Positions 20,354-30,113 of a stretch of 64,000 nt of DNA are shown here, one piece after another; positions within the stretch are counted from its first letter, which is position 1; each line of letters begins with the position of its first letter. Origin of the DNA: Gammaproteobacteria bacterium (GTDB taxonomy: Bacteria; Pseudomonadota; Gammaproteobacteria; UBA4575). The stretch covers positions 1-64,000 of the forward strand of contig JANQOB010000009.1 in assembly GCA_028279275.1 (NCBI GenBank). Reading direction: 5' to 3'. The notes under the pieces are model-generated. The model did no database searches. It was not told the origin of the DNA and worked only from the letters and a program-made list of their open reading frames with translations. The translations under genes were made by a program, and so were the position numbers.

Positions 20354-22693
20354 ATGCTAAGCAAATATTCAGATTTTATTCTCCGTTGGCGTTATCTAGT
20401 AGTACTTATAAGTTTAGTATGTGCATTTGCTTTAGCATCAGGAGGTAAGAATTTAGTTTTCACAAATGATTACCGGTATTTTTTTAGTGAGGACAATCCA
20501 CAGCTGCTTGAATTTGAAACATTACAAGATACTTATACAAAAAATGATAATGTTTTTATAATGCTGGAACCTAAAAGTGGCAATGTATTTGATAAACCGT
20601 TTTTAGCAGCATTAAAAGAACTTACAGAAAGTTCTTGGCAGGTTCCTTATTCTATTCGTGTTGATTCAATTACTAATTTTCAACATACCTATGCAGAGGA
20701 TGATGATCTTATCGTTATCGATTTAGTTGATGATGTAGAAAATTTATCAACGAGTGATATTAGTTACATTCAAAATGTTGCTTTAAATGAACCTTTATTA
20801 GTACATCGATTAGTTTCGGCAGCTTCTCAAGCTGCTGCAGTTAATATTACAATTGAGCTGCCGGGTAAAAATGAAACTACAGAAGGACCTGAAGTCGTTA
20901 ACTTTACAAGGGACATGGTAAAAGCCTTTGAGCAAGCACATCCAGAAATTGATGTATACACCACTGGCATTGTAATAATGAACAATGCATTTCCGGAAGC
21001 CAGCATAAATGATATGAAAAATCTCATACCGTTTGCATTTGCTGCGGTTATCATAGGTTTATTCTTGTTTTTACGTAGTATCAGTGCAACGGTCTCCACG
21101 TTAATCGTAATCATTCTCTCCATTATCATGGGAATGGGCGCTGCGGGTTGGTTGGGCTTTAAGTTAACACCACCCTCTGCATCCGCTCCAACCATGATTC
21201 TTACTTTAGCTGTGGCTGATTGTGTGCACTTTTTGACGACATTTCTTAAATCCATGCGTGCTGGTCTAGATAAGTTTGCTGCAATTAAAGAGTCATTAAG
21301 AATTAACTTTAATCCAATATTTTTAACTTCATTAACCACAGTAATCGGATTTTTAAGTTTAAATTTTAGTGATGTTCCCCCGTTTCGTGATCTCGGCAAT
21401 ATCACAGCAATGGGTGTGACATTTGCGTTTGTTTTATCAATATTTTTCTTACCTGCTTTGGCCGCAATATTACCGTTTAGAGTTAAAGTCGGTATGGATA
21501 GAAAAACAAAACTAATGCAAGCTCTCGCAAATTATGTAATTGCTAAACGTAAAGTTTTGCTTTGGGGGATGGGGGCGGTGATTCTTGCATTCATAGCAAT
21601 TATTCCACGTAATGAAGTTAATGATCGTTTTGTAGAGTATTTCGATGAATCAATTGATTTTCGTCAGCACACAGACTATGTAACTGAAAAAATTTCTGGT
21701 CTTTATAGTATTCAATTTTCCCTAGAAGCAAACGTTTCGGGTGGTATTAGTGAGCCAGCTTTCTTGCAGATAATGGATGACTTTACCAAATGGCTGCGTG
21801 AACAACCTGAGGTGATGCATGTAAATACGGTTTCAGACACTTTCAAACGTCTAAATAAAAACATGCATGCAGATGATCAGCAGTTTTATAAATTGCCAGA
21901 TAATCGCGAGCTAGCAGCACAATACTTATTGTTGTATGAATTATCCTTGCCTTATGGACTTGATCTGAACGATCAAATTAATATTGATAAATCCTCTACT
22001 CGAATATCTACAACTTTGCAGACATTAAGTACTGAGCAGATGTTAAATTTTGAAACAAGAGCAAGAAATTGGATTAATGAAAATGCACCAAACATAGGAA
22101 TGGTTGCCTCTGCCCCAGCAGTAATTTTTTCGCACCTCGCTGTACGTAATGTCGATAGCATGATTAAAGGCACTTTAGTTGCATTGGCGGTTATTTCGCT
22201 AATTTTAATTTTTGCATTAAGATCTTTTAAATTAGGTTTGGTGAGTTTAATTCCAAATCTCACACCTATTGGTGTTGCATTTGGTTTTTGGGCTATTTTT
22301 GATAGTGAAGTTGGACTCGCGTTATCCATTGTTGCAGGTATGACATTAGGCATTGTCGTGGATGATACCGTACACTTTATGAGTAAGTATTTACGAGCAA
22401 AACGTGAAGAAAATGCATCTGCAATTGAGGCTGTCCGCTATGCCTTTGAAAATGTGGGAACCGCATTATTAGTAACTACAATCGTCCTAGCTGCGGGATT
22501 TTTAGTTTTATCTTTGTCAGCGTTTGAGTTGAATTCTGCAATGGGTTTATTAACCGCGATTACCATTGTCATTGCTTTAGTAATTGATTTCTTATTTTTA
22601 CCACCATTATTGATTGCATTAGAAGGTGGCGGTCATGAACAGGAGAACCGTGATGAAAAAGAGTTGGACTCTGATTTGGCAACTGCTGGTTAG
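20354..22693 (+). CDS. RND/MMPL-family exporter
   Basis: 779 residues with two repeated halves. Each half has one membrane helix, a periplasmic domain, then five or six helices (helices near 14-32, 225-380, 398-415 and 620-760). Short motifs such as LAVADCVHFLTTFLKS and GIVVDDTVHFMSKYL hold the charged residues of the SSD-like proton relay. It belongs to the inner-membrane MMPL/hopanoid-transporter type that moves lipophilic molecules, not the tripartite AcrB type. It sits between a TetR regulator and genes for a LolA-like protein and an outer-membrane barrel, suggesting an envelope-spanning lipid route. The substrate is unknown. Confidence 0.88.
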   Translation: MLSKYSDFILRWRYLVVLISLVCAFALASGGKNLVFTNDYRYFFSEDNPQLLEFETLQDTYTKNDNVFIMLEPKSGNVFDKPFLAALKELTESSWQVPYSIRVDSITNFQHTYAEDDDLIVIDLVDDVENLSTSDISYIQNVALNEPLLVHRLVSAASQAAAVNITIELPGKNETTEGPEVVNFTRDMVKAFEQAHPEIDVYTTGIVIMNNAFPEASINDMKNLIPFAFAAVIIGLFLFLRSISATVSTLIVIILSIIMGMGAAGWLGFKLTPPSASAPTMILTLAVADCVHFLTTFLKSMRAGLDKFAAIKESLRINFNPIFLTSLTTVIGFLSLNFSDVPPFRDLGNITAMGVTFAFVLSIFFLPALAAILPFRVKVGMDRKTKLMQALANYVIAKRKVLLWGMGAVILAFIAIIPRNEVNDRFVEYFDESIDFRQHTDYVTEKISGLYSIQFSLEANVSGGISEPAFLQIMDDFTKWLREQPEVMHVNTVSDTFKRLNKNMHADDQQFYKLPDNRELAAQYLLLYELSLPYGLDLNDQINIDKSSTRISTTLQTLSTEQMLNFETRARNWINENAPNIGMVASAPAVIFSHLAVRNVDSMIKGTLVALAVISLILIFALRSFKLGLVSLIPNLTPIGVAFGFWAIFDSEVGLALSIVAGMTLGIVVDDTVHFMSKYLRAKREENASAIEAVRYAFENVGTALLVTTIVLAAGFLVLSLSAFELNSAMGLLTAITIVIALVIDFLFLPPLLIALEGGGHEQENRDEKELDSDLATAG

Positions 22694-23453
22694 CGCTATC
22701 GTATTTAGTGCCAGCCCATTTGCTTGGTCTGAAACACCTGAGGAGAAAGGACTAGCAATTGCTATCGCAGCGGATGAGCGGGATTCTGGCTTTGAAACCA
22801 TTACAGCAGATATGGTGATGATTTTGCGTAATCGTCAAGGGCAAGAAAGCACACGTTATATACGCACGCGCACCTTGGAAGTCGAAGGTGACGGCGATAA
22901 GACCTTATCTATTTTTGATCGTCCTGCAGATGTAAAACATACAGCCGTTCTCACATACAGTCATGGCTTAGAGCCGGATGATCAATGGCTATATCTACCT
23001 GCATTGAAGCGTGTAAAACGCATTAATTCAAGGAATAAATCTGGGCCGTTTGTAGGGAGTGAATTCGCCTTTGAAGATTTAGGTTCGCAAGAAGTAGAAA
23101 AATATTCATATAAATATTTACGAGATGAAGCTTGTGGGGAGTGGGATTGTTATGTAGTAGAACGATATCCTGAATATGAATATTCTGGTTATACACGCCA
23201 GATAGCGTGGATAGACAAGGCCGAGTACCGTCCGGTGAAAATAGAATTCTACGATCGAAAAGATGCCTTACTTAAAACACTAACTTATAGTGGTTATCAA
23301 GAGTATATTGATTACTATTGGCGTCCTGATGAAATGTTTATGGAAAATCATCAAACCGGCAAAACAACTACGTTAAAATGGTCAAACTATAAATTTAAAA
23401 CAGAAGTAGCTGAGCGTGATTTTAATCCTAATGCATTGCCTCGCTTGCGTTAA
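22653..23453 (+). CDS. LolA-like outer-membrane lipoprotein-sorting family protein
   Basis: 266 residues from the ATG at 22653, which has AGGAGA six bases upstream. An earlier GTG at 22626 is possible but has no such site. It overlaps the exporter gene by 41 bases. A signal peptide (MKKSWTLIWQ to FAWSE) directs it to the periplasm. The body matches the PF17131-type LolA-like fold: an opening ADMVMILRNRQG strand, SIFDRPADVKHTAVL, DDQWLYLPALKRVKRI and FVGSEFAFEDLG. Proteins of this family often sit beside MMPL transporters and are thought to carry a lipid or lipoprotein across the periplasm. Confidence 0.87.
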   Translation: MKKSWTLIWQLLVSAIVFSASPFAWSETPEEKGLAIAIAADERDSGFETITADMVMILRNRQGQESTRYIRTRTLEVEGDGDKTLSIFDRPADVKHTAVLTYSHGLEPDDQWLYLPALKRVKRINSRNKSGPFVGSEFAFEDLGSQEVEKYSYKYLRDEACGEWDCYVVERYPEYEYSGYTRQIAWIDKAEYRPVKIEFYDRKDALLKTLTYSGYQEYIDYYWRPDEMFMENHQTGKTTTLKWSNYKFKTEVAERDFNPNALPRLR

Positions 23454-23475
23454 AAAAATAACCTAAAAATTTAAA

Positions 23476-24702
23476 ATGTTTCGGACATTAAAAACTGTCT
23501 TACATGTGCTTATGTGGGGCATTGTTTTTTCACCGTTCTATTTTCATGTGGTTTTGGCAGAAGAAGAATCAACTGGCTATTGGTCTGGTTATATTTCTGG
23601 TCAAGGGCGCGGATTTTGGCAAAGTCCGCAATTCAACGATCAACGTGATGGTGATATTTCATTCGCAACAGAACCAGAGTATTACAAAGATTGGAATAAT
23701 GGTTTACGTGCAATAACTTTTAAACCTTTTATACGAATTGATTCTACTGATCCAGAACGTACTCATGTCGATATTAGAGAAGCACATTATTTGCATGTAG
23801 TCGGTGATTGGGAATGGCGTGTCGGCATAGCCAAAGTGTTTTGGGGAGTAACCGAATCTCAACATCTGGTCGATATCATTAATCAAACAGACTTAGTTGA
23901 GAATATAGATACCGAAGACAAGCTTGGTCAACCAATGATAGAGACTACTTGGTTGCAAGATTGGGGCGCATTACAGTTTTATATTTTACCGGGATTTCGG
24001 GAACGAACCTTCCCGGGTCGGCATGGACGTCTGCGTACGGGTTTAGTGGTAGATACTGATAAAGAAGAATATGAATCAGGGGCAGAAGAATATCACGTGG
24101 ATTGGGCGATACGTTTGAAAACCCAATTTGGGCCCATTGATTTAGGGCTATCACACTTTAATGGCACATCGCGTAATCCAGAATTACGCCCTACTGTTAA
24201 TTCAAGTGGTGATATAGAACTGATCCCATTTTACGGTTTAATTGATCAAACAGGCTTAGACTTGCAAGCCATAATAGGCAATTGGACATGGAAGTTAGAA
24301 TCTATATTGCAGACTAAAAAAGGCCGTGACTTCACAGCAGCCGTAGGTGGATTTGAATATACGTTTTATGGTGTTTCTGAAAGCGGTGCGGATTTAGGCG
24401 TGTTGTCTGAATATCATTATGATGATCGCAAGCAAGATGCTGCTACTCCGTTTCAGGATGATCTATTTTTAGGTGCGCGTTATGTATTTAATGATGCACA
24501 AGATACAGAAATTTTAGCGGGTGGTTTATATGATTTCGACTTTAGCAGTAAAAGTTTTCGTGTAGAGTTGCAGCGTAGATTTAGCGATAGTTGGAAGCTT
24601 GAGAGCGAATTACAAATGTTTAGCAATGTTGCAAATGAAGATCCACAACGTGATTTTCATCGCGATGATTATTTTCAAGTAGATCTTGCATATTATTTCT
24701 AA
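23476..24702 (+). CDS. Outer-membrane beta-barrel protein of the RND/LolA operon
   Basis: 408 residues: an N-terminal signal peptide (to about VVLAEE), then alternating hydrophobic strands and a C-terminal VDLAYYF with a terminal Phe, as in outer-membrane barrels. The region WRVGIAKVFWGVTESQHLVDIINQTD is well formed and recalls DUF1302-like barrels that accompany RND/LolA pairs. It starts 22 bases after the LolA-like gene, so the three genes can form an inner membrane, periplasm, outer membrane set. There is no strong ribosome-binding site. The transported molecule cannot be deduced. Confidence 0.8.
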   Translation: MFRTLKTVLHVLMWGIVFSPFYFHVVLAEEESTGYWSGYISGQGRGFWQSPQFNDQRDGDISFATEPEYYKDWNNGLRAITFKPFIRIDSTDPERTHVDIREAHYLHVVGDWEWRVGIAKVFWGVTESQHLVDIINQTDLVENIDTEDKLGQPMIETTWLQDWGALQFYILPGFRERTFPGRHGRLRTGLVVDTDKEEYESGAEEYHVDWAIRLKTQFGPIDLGLSHFNGTSRNPELRPTVNSSGDIELIPFYGLIDQTGLDLQAIIGNWTWKLESILQTKKGRDFTAAVGGFEYTFYGVSESGADLGVLSEYHYDDRKQDAATPFQDDLFLGARYVFNDAQDTEILAGGLYDFDFSSKSFRVELQRRFSDSWKLESELQMFSNVANEDPQRDFHRDDYFQVDLAYYF

Positions 24703-24707
24703 TAAGC

Positions 24708-25100
24708 ATGGTAAGTAAGGAGCAGCTTGAGAAAAACAAATTAAATGCTAAAGCATTTTATGACCTTATGTTTAATCAATGTAGGCCTTCTGAAGCTATT
24801 GAAAAATACGTAGGGGATTCCTATACCCAGCATAACCCTCATGTCGGTGACGGTAAAAAGGCATTTATTGAGTATTTTGAAAGAATGGCAAAAGAGTATC
24901 CAGAAAAGAAAGTTCATTTTAAAAAAGTGATCGCAGAAAATAATTTTGTTGTTCTACATTGTTTACAAGAATGGCCCGATAATGAAAATTATGCAGGAAT
25001 CGATATTTTTGGTTTTGATGAAAACGGGAAAATTATTGAGCACTGGGATGTTTTACAGGCCGTTCCTAAAGAATCAGCAAATAACAACACTATGTTCTAA
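24708..25100 (+). CDS. NTF2-like / SnoaL-like protein
   Basis: 130 residues with the cone-shaped SnoaL/NTF2 pattern: an N-terminal helix (AKAFYDLMF), YVGDSYTQHNPHVGDGKKAF, then strands ending DIFGFDENGKIIEHWDVLQ. Predicted SnoaL-like enzymes of this subgroup have no settled reaction. It starts 5 bases after the barrel gene and so is probably the last gene of the TetR-controlled operon. Its final four bases overlap the end of the convergent purC. Confidence 0.85.
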   Translation: MVSKEQLEKNKLNAKAFYDLMFNQCRPSEAIEKYVGDSYTQHNPHVGDGKKAFIEYFERMAKEYPEKKVHFKKVIAENNFVVLHCLQEWPDNENYAGIDIFGFDENGKIIEHWDVLQAVPKESANNNTMF

Positions 25101-25981
25101 ATTATTTCGCCAGTGAGAATTTCACAAGCTTCTAAATATTTCTTGCTAGTATTGTCGATAATTTCTTGAGGGAGTTTTGGGCCGGGAGCTTTTTTATTCC
25201 AATCTAAGGTTTCCAAATAGTCACGTACGTATTGCTTGTCAAAACTTTTTGGACTTTGCCCCACTTGATAAGAATCTAAAGGCCAAAAACGAGATGAGTC
25301 AGGAGTGAGTGCTTCGTCAATTAAAATAATTTCTTGATTTTCATCTAATCCAAATTCAAATTTGGTATCGGCAATTATGATTCCACGCTCTAATGCATAG
25401 TGAGCCGCTTCAGAATATATTTGTAAGCTTAAATCTCTAACTTTTTCAGCAATATCTTTTCCTGCTAAATTAATAATTTCATCAAAACTTACATTAATAT
25501 CGTGATCGCCTACAGCAGCTTTTGTAGAAGGAGTAAATATTGCAGTATTCAGTTGCTGGGCTTGCTGTAAATTTTCAGGTAGTTTTACACCACAAATAGC
25601 CCCAGTATTTTGATATTCCTTCCAGCCAGAACCAATCACATAACCGCGTACAATAGCTTCAAATGGCAGCGCTTTTAATTTTCGTGCTATGACGCTTCTG
25701 TCTTTAAGTATGTTTAATTCCTGCTCATCTTTAATGATATCTTCGAGAGGTATGTCACTTAGATGATTCTTTACTTGCTTAGAGAAACGATCGAACCAGA
25801 AGTTGGAAACTTTAGTAAGCACGATGCCTTTTTTTGGAATCGGGTCAGGTAAAATCACATCGAAAGCAGATAAGCGATCACTCGTAACGATAAGCCAATG
25901 CTCACTATCGACTTGGTAAATATCACGTACTTTGCCTTGATAGACCTTTTTCAGGCTTTTTAGGTTAGATTCGAATAACAT
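25097..25981 (-). CDS. purC: Phosphoribosylaminoimidazole-succinocarboxamide (SAICAR) synthase
   Basis: 294 residues, the longer form related to yeast Ade1 rather than the about 237-residue E. coli form. It joins aspartate to CAIR in purine synthesis. Motifs are YQGKVRDIYQ, SDRLSAFDVILPDPIP, EAIVRGYVIGSGWKEY, IADTKFEFGLD and LIDEALTPDSSRFW. It diverges from purE-purK across 114 bases, which presumably hold both promoters. No E. coli-type PurR operator is recognisable there. Confidence 0.96.
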   Translation of the reverse strand: MLFESNLKSLKKVYQGKVRDIYQVDSEHWLIVTSDRLSAFDVILPDPIPKKGIVLTKVSNFWFDRFSKQVKNHLSDIPLEDIIKDEQELNILKDRSVIARKLKALPFEAIVRGYVIGSGWKEYQNTGAICGVKLPENLQQAQQLNTAIFTPSTKAAVGDHDINVSFDEIINLAGKDIAEKVRDLSLQIYSEAAHYALERGIIIADTKFEFGLDENQEIILIDEALTPDSSRFWPLDSYQVGQSPKSFDKQYVRDYLETLDWNKKAPGPKLPQEIIDNTSKKYLEACEILTGEII

Positions 25982-26095
25982 TTCGGTATATTTAATCGTT
26001 AATTTGCCTTTTTATTTAGGTTTTCCGCTGGTTTTATTAAGCTGTCTCAGCGAAAATGCCCGATTAATTTTTTCTACAGAATCAGAGGAATTACA

Positions 26096-26584
26096 ATGGC
26101 CGATCCACAAGTGAGTCTCATCATGGGTAGTGATAGCGACTGGCCTGTAATGCGTGCTGCTGCAGAGGTGCTTGCTCAATTTAATATATTGTACGAGAAG
26201 CGCGTGGTATCTGCTCATCGAACACCTAAATTAATGGCAGAATTTTCCGAGGATGCGGCATCTCGGGGTATCCAATGTATTATCGCAGGCGCGGGAGGTG
26301 CAGCGCATCTACCCGGTATGGTAGCTGCTAATACTACTGTGCCTGTGCTGGGAGTACCCGTACCGAGTAAACATTTGTCAGGACAAGATTCTTTATACTC
26401 TATTGTTCAAATGCCCAAAGGAGTTCCTGTGGCAACTTTTGCTATAGGTGAGGCAGGTGCCGCCAATGCAGGATTATTTGCAGTGGCATTGTTAGCGAAC
26501 AATGATTCTGCTTTAAAAACAAAATTGGATGAATTTCGTGCGACTCAATCTGAAAAAGTTCTCAGCGCTAAACTTCCTGATTAA
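26096..26584 (+). CDS. purE: N5-carboxyaminoimidazole ribonucleotide mutase
   Basis: 162 residues, class I PurE. It converts N5-CAIR, the PurK product, to CAIR. The substrate loop [13 protein letters not shown], the catalytic-loop region [13 protein letters not shown] and the [14 protein letters not shown] motif are intact. AGAGGAA precedes the ATG. purK starts 12 bases after its stop. Confidence 0.97.
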   Translation: MADPQVSLIMGSDSDWPVMRAAAEVLAQFNILYEKRVVSAHRTPKLMAEFSEDAASRGIQCIIAGAGGAAHLPGMVAANTTVPVLGVPVPSKHLSGQDSLYSIVQMPKGVPVATFAIGEAGAANAGLFAVALLANNDSALKTKLDEFRATQSEKVLSAKLPD

Positions 26585-26595
26585 TATTTGATTCT

Positions 26596-27732
26596 ATGAT
26601 TTTACCGGGCGCATCGCTTGGCATGTTAGGCGGCGGCCAATTAGGTCGAATGTTTGTACATGCGGCTACAGCAATGGGGTACCGCGTGATTGTCCTGGAT
26701 CCTAACTCCTCTAGCCCAGCAGGAGAAATCGCTCACTTGCATCTGCAGGCGAATTACGATGATGCACATTCTTTAAAAGCACTTATGCAAGAATGTGCAG
26801 TGATTACCACTGAATTTGAGAATGTTCCTGCCGAGGTATTTGCGCATTTAGAAAAATCCTGTCGAGTTTCACCTAACGCGCGTGCACTTGAACTTGCACA
26901 AGATCGAGTCAAGGAGAAACAATTCGCGCAGTCATTGTCTATACCTCCCACGCCTTTTCATGTTGTGAGTAGTGAGCAAGGTATAGTGCAAGCGTTTAGC
27001 TCATTAAGTGCGCCGTTAATATTAAAAACAACACGTCTAGGGTATGACGGTAAGGGTCAAGCTACTGTGAACTCAGCGCAAGAGTGTATTGCGCAGTGGA
27101 GTGATTTAGGAAATGTTGATTGTGTATTAGAACAAAAAATTAAGTTGGCTAGTGAGATCTCTGTAATATTAGCGCGTTCGTTCAGTAAACAAATCAGTTT
27201 TTTTCCAGTTGCAGAAAATGTGCATAAAGATGGCATATTATTTACAAGTACCGTACCCGCTAATGTAAATGAAGAAATTCTCTCTTTAGCAAAGTCTCAT
27301 GTGCAAAAAATTGCGGAGGAATTAAATTACTGTGGCGTCTTAGCGGTAGAGTTCTTCATTAGTGAAGAGGGAGAATTATTTTTTAATGAAATGGCGCCGC
27401 GCACTCATAACAGCGGACACTATTCGATGGACGCATGTTATACCTCACAATTTGAGCAACAAGTGAGAGCAATTTGTGACTTACCCATGGGTAATACAGA
27501 TGCACACAGCGCAGTTACAATGGTAAATGTATTGGGTGATCTTTGGAATCAAAATAAGCAAATACAACCCGACTGGTCGCGGATCTTATCTGATAATGTA
27601 AAATTACATTTATACGGCAAACATCAAGCTCGTACAGGAAGAAAGATGGGTCACTTTAATTATCTTGCTTCAAAAGGAGAAGACACTTTAACCGCTGCTA
27701 AAAAGTGTTTTCTAAAACTTGCTACTGAATAG
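26596..27732 (+). CDS. purK: N5-carboxyaminoimidazole ribonucleotide synthase
   Basis: 378 residues with an ATP-grasp fold. It carboxylates AIR with bicarbonate and ATP to give N5-CAIR for PurE. Motifs are LGGGQLGRM at the N-terminus, KTTRLGYDGKGQ in the ATP-binding region and FFNEMAPRTHNSGHYSMDAC. It forms a two-gene unit with purE. The next gene begins 12 bases later, so it may be read through. Confidence 0.97.
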   Translation: MILPGASLGMLGGGQLGRMFVHAATAMGYRVIVLDPNSSSPAGEIAHLHLQANYDDAHSLKALMQECAVITTEFENVPAEVFAHLEKSCRVSPNARALELAQDRVKEKQFAQSLSIPPTPFHVVSSEQGIVQAFSSLSAPLILKTTRLGYDGKGQATVNSAQECIAQWSDLGNVDCVLEQKIKLASEISVILARSFSKQISFFPVAENVHKDGILFTSTVPANVNEEILSLAKSHVQKIAEELNYCGVLAVEFFISEEGELFFNEMAPRTHNSGHYSMDACYTSQFEQQVRAICDLPMGNTDAHSAVTMVNVLGDLWNQNKQIQPDWSRILSDNVKLHLYGKHQARTGRKMGHFNYLASKGEDTLTAAKKCFLKLATE

Positions 27733-27744
27733 TATTTTTTCGCA

Positions 27745-28740
27745 ATGAAAAATTTTTCTGCTTTTCGAATCCATTCAGATAATAAAGGCACACAAGCAGG
27801 GATTGAACAACTCAGTATAGATGACCTTTGTGAAGGCGATGTAGTTATCAAGGTAAAGTATTCAAGCGTTAATTATAAAGATGCTCTTGCTGGCTCCGGT
27901 AGAGCACAAATTCTTAGACGATCGCCATTAGTGGGAGGTATAGATCTAGCTGGTGAAGTTATTGAATCTACAACTGGTGAATTTGTTCCAGGTGATCACG
28001 TCTTAGTTAATGGTAGCGGTTTAAGTGAAACCCATGATGGAGGATATGCAGAATTTGCTCGTGTCCCTAAAGATTGGGTTGTGCCTTTACCAAAGGGATT
28101 AAGTTTGAGCCAAGCTATGATTATTGGCACTGCGGGTTTTACGGCCGCTTTATGTGTGCATTTGTTAGAGCAGAATAAGCAAAAAATAGATGATGGTCCG
28201 ATTGTAGTTACTGGAGCAAGTGGTGGAGTAGGCAGTTTCTCTATCAACATATTACATAAATTGGGTTTTAAAACCATTGCGGTAACGGGTAAAAAAAATT
28301 CGTTTGATTACCTGTATGAATTAGGAGCTACTAAAGTAGTGGGGCGAGAAAAAATACAAATAGGAGATGGCGTATTAGAAAAAACACGTTGGGCGGGTGC
28401 CATTGATAATGTTGGTGGAGATACATTAAGTGCATTGGTGCGTGCGACTAAGCCATGGGGAAATGTAGTCAGTGTTGGTATTGCGGGAGGTGTGAAGTTT
28501 GAGCTTTCAACCATGCCATTTATTATTCGAGGTGTGAACTTATTAGGTGTGAGTTCATCTAATTGTCCACAAACACTTAGAAAAGAAATTTGGAATCGTC
28601 TTGGTGACGAGTTACATCCTGATCAAATTGCAAAAATACATTCGAATACAGTTAAGTTAGAAGATTTACCGCAGACATTTGAAAAATTACTCAATAATGA
28701 AATTCAAGGCAGAACGCTAGTGGAAGTAAATAGTGATTAG
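27745..28740 (+). CDS. AcuI/YhdH-family acrylyl-CoA reductase-like oxidoreductase
   Basis: 331 residues of the zinc-free medium-chain dehydrogenase/reductase family. The YSSVNYKDALAG opening, GIDLAGEV, and the cofactor loop TGASGGVGSFSI (about residues 155-166) are typical of YhdH/AcuI. Characterised members reduce acryloyl-CoA to propionyl-CoA with NADPH. The exact substrate here is inferred from family membership only. It lies downstream of purK and overlaps nothing; a thioredoxin-fold gene follows by 10 bases. Confidence 0.88.
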   Translation: MKNFSAFRIHSDNKGTQAGIEQLSIDDLCEGDVVIKVKYSSVNYKDALAGSGRAQILRRSPLVGGIDLAGEVIESTTGEFVPGDHVLVNGSGLSETHDGGYAEFARVPKDWVVPLPKGLSLSQAMIIGTAGFTAALCVHLLEQNKQKIDDGPIVVTGASGGVGSFSINILHKLGFKTIAVTGKKNSFDYLYELGATKVVGREKIQIGDGVLEKTRWAGAIDNVGGDTLSALVRATKPWGNVVSVGIAGGVKFELSTMPFIIRGVNLLGVSSSNCPQTLRKEIWNRLGDELHPDQIAKIHSNTVKLEDLPQTFEKLLNNEIQGRTLVEVNSD

Positions 28741-28750
28741 AGGATTATTT

Positions 28751-29287
28751 ATGAAGCGCACTTATACAATTTTGTCTTTTATTTTTGCAATAGTCGCTAG
28801 CACGGTGGTTTATGCAGCAAAAGTGAATCCTCCTGCGCAAATGCCTGAATTTACTCAAGTTGATCAAGCTGCATGGATCAATTCAAAACCATTGGTAGTT
28901 AATGATCTACGTGGCAAGGTTGTTTTGATCGATGTATGGACCTACGGTTGTTGGAATTGCTATAACTCATTTCCTTGGTTAAGAAGTGTTGAGGAAAAAT
29001 TTGCTGATCAAGAGTTCACAGTTATCGGTATTCACACACCAGAGTTTGATCATGAGAAAAAACGTGAAAATATTGTTAAAAAAGTAGAAGAATTTATGTT
29101 GCATCACCCCGTGATGATTGATAACGACTTTGCATATTGGCGTGCCTTGCGCAACAAATATTGGCCTGCGTACTACATCGTTGATAAGCAAGGTAACATT
29201 CGAAAAGGATTTATTGGCGAAACTCACGAAGGTGATCGCAGAGCGAAAAAGATTGAAAAATTAATTGCACAGCTACTTAAGGAATGA
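28751..29287 (+). CDS. Periplasmic thioredoxin-fold protein (TlpA/DipZ-like)
   Basis: 178 residues from the ATG at 28751, with AGAGGA six bases before it; a GTG at 28733 inside the previous gene is less likely. The signal peptide runs to about YAAKV. The redox site is Cys-Trp-Asn-Cys in WTYGCWNCYNSFPWL, followed by the thioredoxin strand FTVIGIHTPEF and the cis-Pro region WPAYYIVDKQG. The W-T-Y-x-C-x-N-C pattern is that of the C-terminal domain of DipZ and related peroxide- or disulfide-handling proteins. It is probably an exported thiol-disulfide protein with an unknown partner. Confidence 0.88.
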   Translation: MKRTYTILSFIFAIVASTVVYAAKVNPPAQMPEFTQVDQAAWINSKPLVVNDLRGKVVLIDVWTYGCWNCYNSFPWLRSVEEKFADQEFTVIGIHTPEFDHEKKRENIVKKVEEFMLHHPVMIDNDFAYWRALRNKYWPAYYIVDKQGNIRKGFIGETHEGDRRAKKIEKLIAQLLKE

Positions 29288-29327
29288 GCGCATGGATGCG
29301 CGAATATGATGTCCATCAGGGATGATG
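29288..29327 (+). repeat. Double GGA-loop hairpin directly after the thioredoxin gene
   Basis: Starting with the first base after the stop: GCGCAT-GG-ATGCGC, linker GAATATGATGTC, then CATCA, loop GGGA, TGATG. Twenty-two of 24 bases (29294-29317) match the minus strand at 41211-41234. Confidence 0.65.
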
Positions 29328-29410
29328 TTTCCGATTAGAGTTAAGTGATCTAAAATGAACAACAGATAGGAAGAGTCAATTGTGCTATTCAATCTCAAAA
29401 GGATCTAATA

Positions 29411-30097
29411 TTGAAAGGATACGAATTTCTAGAATTGGAAAAGGAAAAGTTATTAAATCACCCTTTATTTGATGACCCGTTCCTTTCCACTCTATCGTCA
29501 TTAGATACTTTTGCGCCTGATAAAGCTAAACGATTTGCTCGTTTATACTACCCACACATTTTAAGAACGAGGTTGTACCAGGCAAATACATTAGGAATTA
29601 CTCCGGACGAGAATATTCAGTTTGTACTATCTGAAATTCTTTATGATGAGTATGGTTCCGGGAAGCTTGAAAAGTCTCATATGGAGCAATATCGTAAGTT
29701 TATGTATGCCTTGGGATTTCAGCAAGAAGAGCTCAAAGAGCAGGAAATCATTCCAGAGCTGCAATCGTATATCCGTGCAATGATGCGGTTGACACAAGGC
29801 GATGATTGGTTAGCGGCAATTGCTGCGGTGGGAGTAGCAAGTGAACATGCAATTCCAAAATACTATACGTTATTGTTGCGTGGGTTAAGGAAGATACCAG
29901 ACATAAAAGATAGTGATTTAGAATTATTTATTGGCCATATAAGTTTAGATGAAGAACATTCACAATTAGTTGAACAATCTATTCTTCCTTATCTGGATTC
30001 ACAAGAAAATCAAGCAAGCTTTTCACGCGGTTTAAAAATAAATATGGATGCAAGAAGAGAGTTTCATGCAGGTTTGTATAAGGAAATATTTACCTAA
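29411..30097 (+). CDS. Haem-oxygenase-like di-iron (TenA/PqqC-fold, CADD-like) protein
   Basis: 228 residues from a TTG start at 29411. No in-frame ATG occurs before residue 91, and AAAGGAT lies at a proper distance, which supports TTG. The protein is all-helical. The metal ligands of the HDO superfamily are visible: EILYDEYG with His90, a Glu in VASEHAIPKY, and the H-x3-D-x2-H motif in GHISLDEEHSQ. Known relatives include CADD (para-aminobenzoate synthesis), UndA and SznF, which use two irons and oxygen for varied oxidations, so the reaction here cannot be named. Its gene neighbours give no pathway clue. Confidence 0.8.
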   Translation: MKGYEFLELEKEKLLNHPLFDDPFLSTLSSLDTFAPDKAKRFARLYYPHILRTRLYQANTLGITPDENIQFVLSEILYDEYGSGKLEKSHMEQYRKFMYALGFQQEELKEQEIIPELQSYIRAMMRLTQGDDWLAAIAAVGVASEHAIPKYYTLLLRGLRKIPDIKDSDLELFIGHISLDEEHSQLVEQSILPYLDSQENQASFSRGLKINMDARREFHAGLYKEIFT

Positions 30098-30113
30098 CTT
30101 ACATGAGTATTTA

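Noticed and set aside
22626-22652. Upstream GTG start for the LolA-like protein.
   Set aside because: The ATG at 22653 has the AGGAGA site at proper spacing and gives a clean signal peptide.
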